Below are positions 7,855-16,979 of a DNA stretch of 64,000 nt, piece by piece (positions within the stretch are counted from its first letter, which is position 1; each line of letters opens with the position of its first letter). A program made the position numbers and the translations under genes. Source of the stretch: TMED78 sp036337035 (GTDB taxonomy: Bacteria; Pseudomonadota; Gammaproteobacteria; Steroidobacterales; Rariloculaceae); NCBI GenBank assembly GCA_036337035.1, contig JAYZFC010000006.1:1-64000 (forward strand), written 5' to 3'. Under the pieces are notes generated by a model that saw only the letters and a list, made by a program, of their open reading frames with translations, made no database searches and was not told the origin of the DNA.

Positions 7855-8808
7855 TCACGCCGAAGGGAGCTTATCTATTACTTCTTCCATTCTCTTAAGG
7901 GTCGCCTGATCAGGAATAACACCTCTGCCAGCTCCAAGATTATCTATCATATTTATTGGCTTGCTAGTGCTTGGAGTAATAACAGTTACTCCAGGATTGG
8001 CAACTAGATATTTTAAAAAAAATTGCGCCCAGGTATTGGCATGAAATTCTTTACTCCACTCTGGCACAGCCTGTCCTCTAACCCTAGACCAAAGCCTTGA
8101 GCGACCAAAAGGAAGATAAACCATAACGGCAACACCATAGTCTTGAGCTGCAGGAATAAGTGACTCAGCGGCATCTCTATCATCTATTGCATAATCAATA
8201 CCTATAAAATCAATTTGATTATTTTTCATGATATCTATTGTTTCCTGATATCTTCTTGATGCAGTAGTAGTGACACCGATATATTTTACTCTTCCTTCTG
8301 ATTTCATTTCCTTCAGTATGCCTAGTTGTGTGGGCACATCTGCAAGATTATGAACTTGAATTAGATCAATAGGTGTTTTACCAATTGCTTTAAAGGATCG
8401 TTCGATTTGCTCCCTTGCTTTTTCTGGATCTACTGGACTAGAGCTTCCTCTTGGTTGAACATTTACCTTTGTAGCCCAAAAAACTTTCTCAACAGCATCA
8501 AGCTCATTAACAATATGGCCTGCAACTTCCTCTGAAGCACCTGCTGCATAACTTGGTGCTGTATCAAATACCGTACCTCCATTATCTAAGAGCGCTTTCA
8601 TTACTGATCTAACAGTATCAAAGTCCTCAGAACGTGCCATAGATGAAAAAGTTGCTGAACTACCAAGGCCTATAATTGGAATAGATTCTCCCGAAGAAGG
8701 AATTATTCTTTTAATTAAAGGTTCATTTTGAGCTTTAATTAAATTTGGTAATAAATATGAAAGACTTGATAATAATCCATATTTCAATATTTGTCTTCTA
8801 GTCGCCAC
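7855..8808 (-). CDS. Tat-exported aldo/keto reductase family protein
   Basis: A TIM-barrel oxidoreductase of the NAD(P)H-dependent aldo/keto reductase superfamily. The catalytic tetrad can be placed: Asp and Tyr in VFDTAPSYAAG, Lys in WATKVNV and His in IQVHNL. The N-terminus reads TRRQILK followed by a hydrophobic stretch and LIKAQ, a twin-arginine signal, so the protein should cross the membrane folded, perhaps with cofactor bound. The start is GTG at 8808 with a strong AAGGAG six bases upstream. An exported AKR is unusual. Pairing with the DUF1080 lipoprotein suggests carbohydrate or ketone chemistry in the periplasm; the substrate is unknown. Confidence 0.85.
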   Translation of the reverse strand: MATRRQILKYGLLSSLSYLLPNLIKAQNEPLIKRIIPSSGESIPIIGLGSSATFSSMARSEDFDTVRSVMKALLDNGGTVFDTAPSYAAGASEEVAGHIVNELDAVEKVFWATKVNVQPRGSSSPVDPEKAREQIERSFKAIGKTPIDLIQVHNLADVPTQLGILKEMKSEGRVKYIGVTTTASRRYQETIDIMKNNQIDFIGIDYAIDDRDAAESLIPAAQDYGVAVMVYLPFGRSRLWSRVRGQAVPEWSKEFHANTWAQFFLKYLVANPGVTVITPSTSKPINMIDNLGAGRGVIPDQATLKRMEEVIDKLPSA

Positions 8809-8916
8809 TAGTATCTCCTTTTTATTTATAAACTTATATATATTTAATAAATTATAATAGTTTGTAAAAAAATGATAGTGTAAAATTTAAAAATATCTAG
8901 TTAGATTGAAAATATT

Positions 8917-9699
8917 ATGAGCAGGATAAAAAAATATCATATTTTTATACAATTTTTATTAGTTTTACTTTTTAGTTCAATATCAATTTCTCAAGATTCT
9001 AATAATATTATTGAAGACTGGAGCGCAGAAATTATTAGAACTATTCCACATGATGATTCTGCATTTACACAAGGTCTTGTTATTTATAATAACTATTTTT
9101 ATGAAAGTACAGGTCAGTATGGTCAATCTTCCATAAGAAAAATTGAAATTAGTTCAGGAAAAATCACTAAATTTATGTCGCTTGATCGATCATTCTTCGC
9201 AGAAGGTATCACTGTGCTAAATGATCACTTATTCCAACTTACCTGGAAGAGCAATAAAGGTTTTATATATAATCCTACTACTTTTGAGCAAATTAATACC
9301 TTTAGTTATGAAGGCGAAGGATGGGGAATAACTAATCATAATAATGAATTAATAATTAGCAATGGCTCTTCTACTATAAGTTTTTATGACTCAGAAACAT
9401 ATCTTAAAATTAGAGAAATAAAAGTAAAAGATTACCAAGGATATGTAGAAGGAATAAATGAGCTAGAGTATATCAATAACGAAATTTGGGCAAATATCTG
9501 GTATAGAGATAAAATTGCCAGAATATCACCATCTACAGGATATATTATTGGATGGATAAATTTAGAAGACCTATACCCTAGATCAAAAAGATCACCTGAA
9601 GATGTTCTTAATGGAATAGCATATAACACAGAAACGGATCAATTATTTGTTACTGGTAAAAATTGGCCTTTTATCTTTGAGATAAAAATAATAAAATAA
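8917..9699 (+). CDS. Glutaminyl-peptide cyclotransferase (plant/bacterial beta-propeller type)
   Basis: The product should convert N-terminal glutamine to pyroglutamate on exported peptides or proteins. A signal peptide (about residues 1-25, ending SISISQ) precedes the beta-propeller. Family motifs are present: IPHDDSAFTQGLV, YESTGQYGQSS, EGITVLNDHLFQLTWK, YEGEGWGIT, INELEYINNEIWANIW and EDVLNGIAYN. The length of 260 is normal. The gene stands alone, divergent from the aldo/keto reductase gene and convergent with dctM. The 108-bp divergent spacer is very AT-rich and shows no clear operator. Confidence 0.88.
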   Translation: MSRIKKYHIFIQFLLVLLFSSISISQDSNNIIEDWSAEIIRTIPHDDSAFTQGLVIYNNYFYESTGQYGQSSIRKIEISSGKITKFMSLDRSFFAEGITVLNDHLFQLTWKSNKGFIYNPTTFEQINTFSYEGEGWGITNHNNELIISNGSSTISFYDSETYLKIREIKVKDYQGYVEGINELEYINNEIWANIWYRDKIARISPSTGYIIGWINLEDLYPRSKRSPEDVLNGIAYNTETDQLFVTGKNWPFIFEIKIIK

Positions 9700-9731
9700 C
9701 TTAAAATTTATAAAATATACTCTTTGTTTTA

Positions 9732-11102
9732 TTATCCATAAACAACTGATGGAAGCCAGGTTGCTAACTCTGGAAAAAGTGACAAAATAATTAGTGCAAA
9801 TATTTGAATTATAACAAATGGTATTACGCCTCTATATATAGATGAGGTTTCTACACTGCTAGGTGCAACCCCCCTTAAATAGAATAAAGCAAATCCAAAT
9901 GGTGGTGTGAGAAATGAAGTTTGAAGATTTATCGCTATCATAACGCCAAGCCATATTGGATCAACACCCATTGTTAGTAATATAGGACCTATAATTGGAA
10001 CAACTACAAATGTAATCTCAATAAAATCAAGAATAAAGCCAAGAAGGAACATTAAAATCATTACCACTAACATAACTCCAAAAATTCCACCTGGTAAGCT
10101 AACTAAAAGATCATGAACTAAACTATCCCCTCCATACCCTCTGAATACTAATGAAAAAAGAGATGCTCCTATAAGAATTAAAAAAACCATACTACTAATC
10201 CTTACAGTGCTTCGCATTACTTCTAGTAATTTACTAAAAGAAAATGCTTTCACTAATATAGACAAAAATAATGCTCCAAAGGCACCTACACCAGCAGCTT
10301 CTGTAGGAGTAGCTAACCCAAAAATAATCGAACCTAGTACTGCTAATATTAATAATAAAGGAGGTAGTAATGCTGATAGCAAATCATAAATATTAACCTT
10401 ATCTTCGTTATAGCTATCATTAGATGGCACATGCTCAGGATTTAAAAAAGATACTACTATTATATAGCTAATATATAAAAAAACTAATCCTAACCCTGGT
10501 AATAACGCTCCGACAAAAAGATCACCAACTGATACAGTATCAGGTGAAAAAATATTCTGTGAAAGTTGAGCCTGGCTATAAGCTGAAGAAAGAACATCAC
10601 CTAATAAAACTAGAATTATTGAAGGAGGAATAATTTGGCCTAGTGTACCCGAAGAGCAAATAATTCCTGAGGCCATCTCAGAGCTATATCCTCTTTTTAG
10701 CATTGTAGGTAAAGAAAGAAGCCCCATAGTAACTACAGTAGCACCTACTATTCCTGTACTAGCTGCTAATAACATGCCTACCAAAGTTACAGATACTCCT
10801 AATCCTCCTTTCATGCGTCCAAAAAGAGCACTTAAATTTGTCAATAAGCCTTCTGCAATCTGTGCTCTTTCCATTGTTACACCCATAAAAACAAACAAAG
10901 GAACAGCCATTAAGGTTTCATTACTCATTATTCCAAAAATTCTATTTGGCATAGTTCCTAAAAATGAACTATCAAAAATACCAAAAAAAATGCCAAAAAA
11001 AGAAAATAACAATGAAACTCCAGCTAAAGAAAAAGCTACTGGGTAACCTGCTAGAAGAATCAAGACTACGGAAAAAAACATTAATAGAGAAATCCATTCC
11101 AT
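9732..11102 (-). CDS. dctM: TRAP transporter large permease subunit (DctM)
   Basis: The roughly twelve-helix transport subunit of a TRAP system, 456 residues. Family features include the N-terminal repeat LAGYPVAFSLAGVSL, the PLFVFMG segment, GATVVTMGLLSLPTMLKRGY, SGTLGQIIPPSIILVLLG, ATPTEAAGVGAFGALF and LTPPFGFALFYLRG. It lies 2 bp after dctQ and ends the long run that begins at ctaA. It is the likely partner of the TakP-like binding protein at 127-1218, the only TRAP binding protein in the window. The distance between them is unusual because TRAP genes are normally adjacent. Confidence 0.93.
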   Translation of the reverse strand: MEWISLLMFFSVVLILLAGYPVAFSLAGVSLLFSFFGIFFGIFDSSFLGTMPNRIFGIMSNETLMAVPLFVFMGVTMERAQIAEGLLTNLSALFGRMKGGLGVSVTLVGMLLAASTGIVGATVVTMGLLSLPTMLKRGYSSEMASGIICSSGTLGQIIPPSIILVLLGDVLSSAYSQAQLSQNIFSPDTVSVGDLFVGALLPGLGLVFLYISYIIVVSFLNPEHVPSNDSYNEDKVNIYDLLSALLPPLLLILAVLGSIIFGLATPTEAAGVGAFGALFLSILVKAFSFSKLLEVMRSTVRISSMVFLILIGASLFSLVFRGYGGDSLVHDLLVSLPGGIFGVMLVVMILMFLLGFILDFIEITFVVVPIIGPILLTMGVDPIWLGVMIAINLQTSFLTPPFGFALFYLRGVAPSSVETSSIYRGVIPFVIIQIFALIILSLFPELATWLPSVVYG

Positions 11103-11104
11103 AA

Positions 11105-11632
11105 TTATTCTTTTTCCTTTTTCATATAACTAATTAAAAATAAGGTGCTTTTAATTAGGTTTGCAACTGCCTGAAAAATAAGCGTAATAGCCATCATTGG
11201 TATAAAGCTTTTTAGTATAGAGTAAAAAGGATATGGCAATCCACCTACTTCCCTTGACGCCTCTTTTATACTCCATGAAGTTAATACATAATCCCAACTA
11301 GATAATAAAATAAAAACTGAAAAGGGAATTAAGAAAAATAGTGTGCCAAGAAAATCAACTATAGCTTTTCTTGCCACATTCATTTCTCTATAAAATATAT
11401 CGACTCTAACATGTTCATCATGATTTAAAGTATAAGAGGCTCCAAGCATAAAAATAGCTGCATGCATCCATACAACACTTTCCTGTAAAGCTATCCAACC
11501 TATATCAAAAATATACCTAAGTACTACAATTACAAAGGTAACTAAGACCATAAATAATGTCAGCCATGCAATTGAATGACCTAATAATTCTATAAAACCG
11601 TTAAGAAAGTATTTTATTTTTTTAATAAACAT
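11105..11632 (-). CDS. dctQ: TRAP transporter small permease subunit (DctQ)
   Basis: A four-helix membrane protein of 175 residues. The motif WIALQESVVWMHAAIFMLGASYTLNHDEHVRVDIFY region (helices 2-3) is the DctQ signature, with the conserved acidic and basic pair before VDIFY. It precedes dctM by 2 bp and follows a small TPR gene by 4 bp. DctQ and DctM form the membrane complex that receives substrate from the binding protein. Confidence 0.9.
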   Translation of the reverse strand: MFIKKIKYFLNGFIELLGHSIAWLTLFMVLVTFVIVVLRYIFDIGWIALQESVVWMHAAIFMLGASYTLNHDEHVRVDIFYREMNVARKAIVDFLGTLFFLIPFSVFILLSSWDYVLTSWSIKEASREVGGLPYPFYSILKSFIPMMAITLIFQAVANLIKSTLFLISYMKKEKE

Positions 11633-11636
11633 TTAA

Positions 11637-11951
11637 TTAGCTTGTATTATTTTCTATTCGTTTTAGAAAAACTATCATTTCTTTAGCTGACTGAATATCG
11701 CCAGTATTTTTAGCGACTTTAATGCCATTGTTATATGTTTGCCTTGCATCATCTAATAAGCCTAACTTAATCTGAGTGTTTCCTAATAGCTTCCAAGCCG
11801 CTGAATAGTTTGGATCTAGCTTAACAGCTATTTGAAGATGTGTGAAAGCCGCCTTAAAGTTGTCTTTTTTCAGATATGAAGATGCTATACCAAATCTTAA
11901 GGTTGCGCTATCCGTACCAGCACTTAGAAGTGACTCAAGTGTCTCAAGCAT
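11637..11951 (-). CDS. Small tetratricopeptide-repeat protein
   Basis: A 104-residue soluble protein made almost wholly of about three TPR units: SATLRFGIASSYLKKDNFKA, NYSAAWKLLGNTQIKLGLLD and the segment that follows. I start it at the ATG at 11951, just after the trkH stop, with GGAGGAG upstream. A longer frame to 12047 would overlap trkH by 88 bp and begin with residues that are not TPR. It sits between trkH and dctQ. TPR proteins are known partners of some TRAP systems, but this one lacks a signal peptide, so a cytoplasmic role is more likely. Function unknown. Confidence 0.75.
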   Translation of the reverse strand: MLETLESLLSAGTDSATLRFGIASSYLKKDNFKAAFTHLQIAVKLDPNYSAAWKLLGNTQIKLGLLDDARQTYNNGIKVAKNTGDIQSAKEMIVFLKRIENNTS

Positions 11952-11959
11952 ATCCAATT

Positions 11960-13417
11960 CTAACTCCTCCAAAAAGTAGGTGTAATTAAAACTAGTAAAG
12001 TAAAAATTTCCAATCGACCTAATAACATTGCAAATATTGTAGCCCACTTACTCACTATTCCTAGGTTCATAAATCCATCAGAAACACCAGCTAATCCTGG
12101 TCCTAAATTATTTAGAGTAGCTGCTATAGCAGAAAAAGCTGTTGCTTGATCTGCTCCATCTGCTAAAAGCACTAACATTAGTATGCTAAAAACAACAATA
12201 TAGGCTGTAAAAAACCCCCAAATAGAAGCTAAAACTCTACTATCAATACCTTTATCTCCTAACTTAATAGTGATAGTAGCACTAGGATGCACTAGTCTAA
12301 GCACTTCCCTTATGCCTTGCTTGTACATAACAAGCCATCTAATTACTTTTATACCTCCAGCAGTTGATCCAGCACAACCTCCTATAAAACTAGCAAAAAT
12401 CAGCATAACAGGAAGGGCGCCAGGCCATTGAGAAAAATTATCTGTGGTAAATCCAGTTGTAGTAGCAATCGAAACAACTTGGAATAATCCTTTCGATAAA
12501 GTCTCACCTACTGAGGAATAATATCCTGAAAAATATAAATAAAAGATAGACAGTATAATTAAAAAAATTACTAGCTTTGCATAAGCTCTAAATTCTGGAT
12601 CAATAAAATAACTACTAAAGCTTCTTTGCCTCCAAGCTAAAAAATGAAGAGAGAAGTTTGCAGCAGATATAAACATAAACAACATAGTTATTATTTCAAT
12701 ACTTTGACTATTAAAATAACCTATACTTTCATCATGTGTGGAAAAACCTCCAATTGCAACTGTGCTAAATGCATGACATAAAGCATCAAAATAATCCATA
12801 CCAGCTAATTTAAATGAAATACAACAAATAATGGTAATACCTAGATAGACATACCATAATGCTTTTGCTGTTTCAGTAATTCTAGGAGTTAATTTAGAAT
12901 CTTTCACAGGACCAGGAGTTTCAGCTTTATATAGTTGCATTCCACCAACACCTAACATAGGAAGAACAGCTACTGCAAGAACAATGATTCCCAAACCTCC
13001 TAACCATTGTAATTGCTGCCTGTAAAATAAAATAGACTTTGGTAAAACATCTAATCCTACTAAAACTGACGCACCTGTTGTAGTAAGTCCAGAAACAGAC
13101 TCAAATACAGCATCAGTAAAAGTCATATCTAAAATATTAGAGAATAAAAAAGGTAGCGCACCAAAAAGACTTAGAACTGCCCAAAATAAAGCTACTACAA
13201 GAAATCCATCTCGCAAGCGAAGTTCTCTTTTCTCTCCTCTTACTGGATACCAAATAATTAGTCCTACAAATAAAATAATAAGAAAAGAATTTAAAAATAA
13301 AGGCCATAAATTATCACGATAAATTATAGAGATTAAAATTGGGAAAAGCATTGCTGCACTAAAAAGCATTAGCAGAAAACCAAGAACTCTTTGAATGACT
13401 AGTAGATGAACAGGCAT
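11960..13417 (-). CDS. trkH: Potassium uptake protein TrkH
   Basis: The membrane subunit of the Trk potassium transporter, 485 residues. The four pore loops with their selectivity glycines are visible: SGLTTTGASV, STVAIGGFSTHD, IATTTGFTTDNF and ATLNNLGPGLAG. The protein ends with the family-typical TPTFWRS. It follows trkA by 4 bp, so channel and its NAD-binding gate are co-expressed. The preceding membrane segments and the IGGCAGSTAGGIK turn are standard. Confidence 0.95.
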   Translation of the reverse strand: MPVHLLVIQRVLGFLLMLFSAAMLFPILISIIYRDNLWPLFLNSFLIILFVGLIIWYPVRGEKRELRLRDGFLVVALFWAVLSLFGALPFLFSNILDMTFTDAVFESVSGLTTTGASVLVGLDVLPKSILFYRQQLQWLGGLGIIVLAVAVLPMLGVGGMQLYKAETPGPVKDSKLTPRITETAKALWYVYLGITIICCISFKLAGMDYFDALCHAFSTVAIGGFSTHDESIGYFNSQSIEIITMLFMFISAANFSLHFLAWRQRSFSSYFIDPEFRAYAKLVIFLIILSIFYLYFSGYYSSVGETLSKGLFQVVSIATTTGFTTDNFSQWPGALPVMLIFASFIGGCAGSTAGGIKVIRWLVMYKQGIREVLRLVHPSATITIKLGDKGIDSRVLASIWGFFTAYIVVFSILMLVLLADGADQATAFSAIAATLNNLGPGLAGVSDGFMNLGIVSKWATIFAMLLGRLEIFTLLVLITPTFWRS

Positions 13418-13421
13418 AAAA

Positions 13422-14798
13422 CTAGGAAGAGACTGGCTCTACCTCAAACAATTTTTCAACTTCTTGCATATTATCTTTTTCCGTCATAAAAAGAATAATA
13501 TGGTCATCCGGTTGAATGATTATATCGTGATGAGCCATCAAAACTTCATCGCCACGAACGATAGAACCAATAGTAACTCCTTGTGGGAGACTTATCTCTT
13601 CTAATGATTTCCCAATAACATAGGAATTATTAGAATCTCCATGTGCAACAGCTTCAATAGCTTCTGCTGCTCCACGTCTAAGGGCATGCACTTTTACTAC
13701 ATCTCCCTTTCTTATATGTGCTAAGAGAGTGCCTAAGGTTATTTGTGAAGGAGAAATAGCTATATCAATAGTGCCTGCCTCTAAAAGATCTGAGTAGGCA
13801 GGTCTATTAATTAAAGCCATAACCTTTCTTGCACCCAATCTCTTTGCTAACATTGCTGATAAGATATTAGCTTCCTCTGAATCAGTAACCGATACAAAAA
13901 TATCTGCTCTATCAATATTCTCCTCAAGTAATAATTCTTCGTCTGCTGCATCTCCATTTAATACTATAGCTTCATCTAATTTCTCAGAAACAATCGTAGC
14001 TTGATCAGCATCTCTCTCTATTAATTTAACTTCATTCTTTGACTCTAATGCTTGAGCTAACCTTATACCAATATTTCCCCCACCAGCTATGACTACTTTT
14101 CTTATAGGACTATCTAGCTTTCTCATCTGCTTTAATACAGTTCTTATATGTTTTCGAGCAGCAATAAAAAAAACTTCATCACCTTCTTTAATTATTGTAT
14201 TGCCATCAGGAATAATCCCTTGCCCTCCTCTATAAATTGCAGCAACTCTAAAATCAATATTAGGAATAAGTTCAGCCATATCTTTTAAAGGATGGCCTAT
14301 CAATGCGCCACCTTTCCTTGCCAGAGCTGCTACTAACCTTACTTTTCCCTTAGCAAACTCTAAAACTTGGAGTGCTCCAGGAAATCGTAATAATTCGGTT
14401 ATATGATCCGTAACTAGCTCTTCTGGACTTATAGGAACATCTACAGCAATAGCATCTTTTGTAAATAGCTCATTATGATTAATATATTCAGCTGCTCTAA
14501 TTCTCGCTATCCGAGTTGGTATATTAAATAGTTTACTAGCAACTTCACAAGCAACTATATTGACTTCATCACTATCTGTTAAAGCTATTAATATATCGGT
14601 TTCTTTAGCGCCAGCTTTTTTTAATATTTCTGGATGCGCACCATGACCAATAATGGTCCTAACATCTAATCTATCCTGAAGGTCTCTTAAAGCATTAAAA
14701 CTAGAATCTACAATAGTTACTTCATTTGACTTTTCTTTGGCAAGACTATAGGCAGCAGTACTACCTACTTGACCAGCACCTAAAATAAGAATATTCAT
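13422..14798 (-). CDS. trkA: Trk system potassium uptake regulator TrkA
   Basis: A peripheral cytoplasmic regulator of TrkH. The 458 residues hold two RCK modules. Each begins with a Rossmann nucleotide-binding glycine motif: ILGAGQVGSTAAYSL at residue 4 and IAGGGNIGIRLAQAL at about residue 229. Each is followed by an RCK_C subdomain. Length and order match E. coli TrkA. It lies 13 bp after uvrD and directly before trkH. In Gammaproteobacteria trkA more often travels with rsmB/fmt, so the uvrD neighbourhood is a local arrangement. Confidence 0.95.
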   Translation of the reverse strand: MNILILGAGQVGSTAAYSLAKEKSNEVTIVDSSFNALRDLQDRLDVRTIIGHGAHPEILKKAGAKETDILIALTDSDEVNIVACEVASKLFNIPTRIARIRAAEYINHNELFTKDAIAVDVPISPEELVTDHITELLRFPGALQVLEFAKGKVRLVAALARKGGALIGHPLKDMAELIPNIDFRVAAIYRGGQGIIPDGNTIIKEGDEVFFIAARKHIRTVLKQMRKLDSPIRKVVIAGGGNIGIRLAQALESKNEVKLIERDADQATIVSEKLDEAIVLNGDAADEELLLEENIDRADIFVSVTDSEEANILSAMLAKRLGARKVMALINRPAYSDLLEAGTIDIAISPSQITLGTLLAHIRKGDVVKVHALRRGAAEAIEAVAHGDSNNSYVIGKSLEEISLPQGVTIGSIVRGDEVLMAHHDIIIQPDDHIILFMTEKDNMQEVEKLFEVEPVSS

Positions 14799-14811
14799 AT
14801 TAATTCAATAC

Positions 14812-16962
14812 CTATATAAATTTAAGTTTTGCATATTCTAAAACTAACCACTTACAGCCTTCATCATAAAAATTTACTTGAACTCTTGCTTGTGGACCAT
14901 TACCTTCGTAAGCTAAAACTACCCCTTCTCCAAACTGATTGTGTATAACCCTTTGACCAAGCTGCATCGGTTTATTATTCTCAAATTCATTTCCGCTATG
15001 AGTGCTAGAGCTCAGACTCAGCTCTAGAGAGTTTAGCTCTTCAACAAGATCAGAAGGTATCTCGCCAATAAATCTTGATGGAGATCCAAAATGATCTATT
15101 CCATATATTCTTCGCCGTAACGCATAAGTTAAGTATATTGTTTTTTTTGCTCTAGTAACACCAACATAACAAAGTCTTCGCTCTTCTTCCAACTCTGATT
15201 GATTATTTATTGATCTTTGATGGGGAAATAAACCTTCCTCCATACCACATAAAAATATAACTGGGAACTCTAGGCCCTTAGCGGAATGGAGAGTCATAAG
15301 CTGAACACTATCTTCTTCTGAACCTGACTGACTAGACCCTGATTCTAAAACAGCATACGATAAAAAATCATCCAATGGAGATAAATCAATATCCTCTGGG
15401 GTAATAATACCTTCAGACGCGCTAACAAGCTCTCCTAAATTCTCTACCTTTGCTTCACCATTCAGCTGTCCATCTCTCCCATAATATTCAATTAGACCAC
15501 TAGACTTTATGACCTCTCTTACAATCTCAGATAAGGTAGCTCCTTCTGTTAAAGAATCAATCTTATCAATTAAATTTACAAATACAGAAAGGGCATTATT
15601 AGCTCTCTTAGAAAGTAGATTACCTTCAATAATTTTCTTTGAGCCCTCCCAAAGACTTATATTATTTTTATTAGACACACTCCTTATATGTTCTATTGTT
15701 TTCATTCCTATTCCTCTTACAGGAATATTTATAATCCTTTCAAAAGAATTATCTTCATTTCTATTAGAAATAAGCCTTAAATAAGCCAGCGCATCTTTTA
15801 TTTCTGCTCTTTCAAAAAAACGGAGTCCTCCATATACTTTATAAGGAATTTTATATTTTAATAGATATTCTTCGAAAACCCTGGACTGGGCATTAGATCT
15901 ATATAATATTGCTATTTCTGACCTCAAGTTTCCTTGATTAAAATAATCATTAATTTTACTAATAACAAAATCTGCTTCATCTCTTTCATCGATTGCTCTA
16001 TATAAGCTTACTAAATCTCCCTTATGAGAATCTGTCCATAAATTTTTTCCTAACCTTGAAGAATTACGAGAAATTATCGAATTAGCTGCTGATAAAATAT
16101 TTTTAGTAGATCTATAATTTTGCTCTAGTCTAATTATTTTTGTAGAGGTAAAATGTTCCTCGAAAAGTTGCATATTTTCTACTTTTGCTCCTCTCCATTT
16201 ATATATTGATTGATCATCATCGCCTACAGCAAAAATACTATTATTATTACCTGCTAATAACTTAAGAAGATCGTATTGAATAGTATTAGTATCTTGAAAT
16301 TCATCTATAAGTAAATGGTTAAATTTCTTCTGGTATTCCTCTAGCAAATCCTGATTTTTTTTCAGTGTTTCAATTACCCGTAAAATAAGTTCGGAGAAGT
16401 CAACTAGAGATGATGACTTACACAAATCATCATAATATCTATATAATTCTATAATTTCAGAGTCTTCCTCTATTCTTCCATCTAATAATTTATCAGGCCT
16501 TAAACCAGCATCCTTATTTTTATTTATAAACAACTGTATATCTTTTGGAGAAAAATCACTCTCGCTTTTATTTAAAGCTTTAAGCATCTTTTTGATCATT
16601 CTAATCTGATCTAAAGAATCCATAATTTGAAAATTTTTATCTAGCCCTGCTTCCTCCCAGTGAATTCTTAAAAATTTATGTGCTAATCCGTGAAATGTTC
16701 CTATCCAAAAACTTTTAGTTGGATAATTAAGTATATCCTCAATTCTTTTTCTCATTTCTGTTGCCGCTTTATTAGTAAATGTAACAACAAAAATATTCTG
16801 AAGTGGAACTTTATCTATTGCTATCAACCAAGCTACTCTATGAACCAGAACTCTCGTTTTACCACTTCCAGCACCAGCAAGTACCAAAGTATAAGTTGAA
16901 TTAGTAGATACAGCCTCTTTCTGCTGATCATTTAAGCTTGAAATTACTGTTTGAGAATCCAT
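14812..16962 (-). CDS. uvrD: DNA helicase II (UvrD)
   Basis: A superfamily 1A 3'-5' DNA helicase for nucleotide excision and mismatch repair, 716 residues. Visible motifs are Walker A GAGSGKT (30-36), DEFQDTN (motif II), GDDDQSIYKWRGA, QNYRS (motif IV), TLHSAKGLEFP and VTRAKKTIYLTYA (motif VI). The C-terminal GQRVIHNQFGEGVVL and QVNFYDEGCKWLVLEYAKL segment is characteristic of UvrD rather than Rep. It sits between ctaB and trkA with 13-17 bp spacers, so it is probably transcribed from the ctaA promoter. Confidence 0.95.
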   Translation of the reverse strand: MDSQTVISSLNDQQKEAVSTNSTYTLVLAGAGSGKTRVLVHRVAWLIAIDKVPLQNIFVVTFTNKAATEMRKRIEDILNYPTKSFWIGTFHGLAHKFLRIHWEEAGLDKNFQIMDSLDQIRMIKKMLKALNKSESDFSPKDIQLFINKNKDAGLRPDKLLDGRIEEDSEIIELYRYYDDLCKSSSLVDFSELILRVIETLKKNQDLLEEYQKKFNHLLIDEFQDTNTIQYDLLKLLAGNNNSIFAVGDDDQSIYKWRGAKVENMQLFEEHFTSTKIIRLEQNYRSTKNILSAANSIISRNSSRLGKNLWTDSHKGDLVSLYRAIDERDEADFVISKINDYFNQGNLRSEIAILYRSNAQSRVFEEYLLKYKIPYKVYGGLRFFERAEIKDALAYLRLISNRNEDNSFERIINIPVRGIGMKTIEHIRSVSNKNNISLWEGSKKIIEGNLLSKRANNALSVFVNLIDKIDSLTEGATLSEIVREVIKSSGLIEYYGRDGQLNGEAKVENLGELVSASEGIITPEDIDLSPLDDFLSYAVLESGSSQSGSEEDSVQLMTLHSAKGLEFPVIFLCGMEEGLFPHQRSINNQSELEEERRLCYVGVTRAKKTIYLTYALRRRIYGIDHFGSPSRFIGEIPSDLVEELNSLELSLSSSTHSGNEFENNKPMQLGQRVIHNQFGEGVVLAYEGNGPQARVQVNFYDEGCKWLVLEYAKLKFI

Positions 16963-16979
16963 AAGACCTTGGCTCTAGA

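Noticed and set aside
11952..12047. Longer start for the TPR protein
   Set aside because: It overlaps the conserved end of trkH, and the added residues show no TPR pattern. The ATG at 11951 has GGAGGAG upstream.
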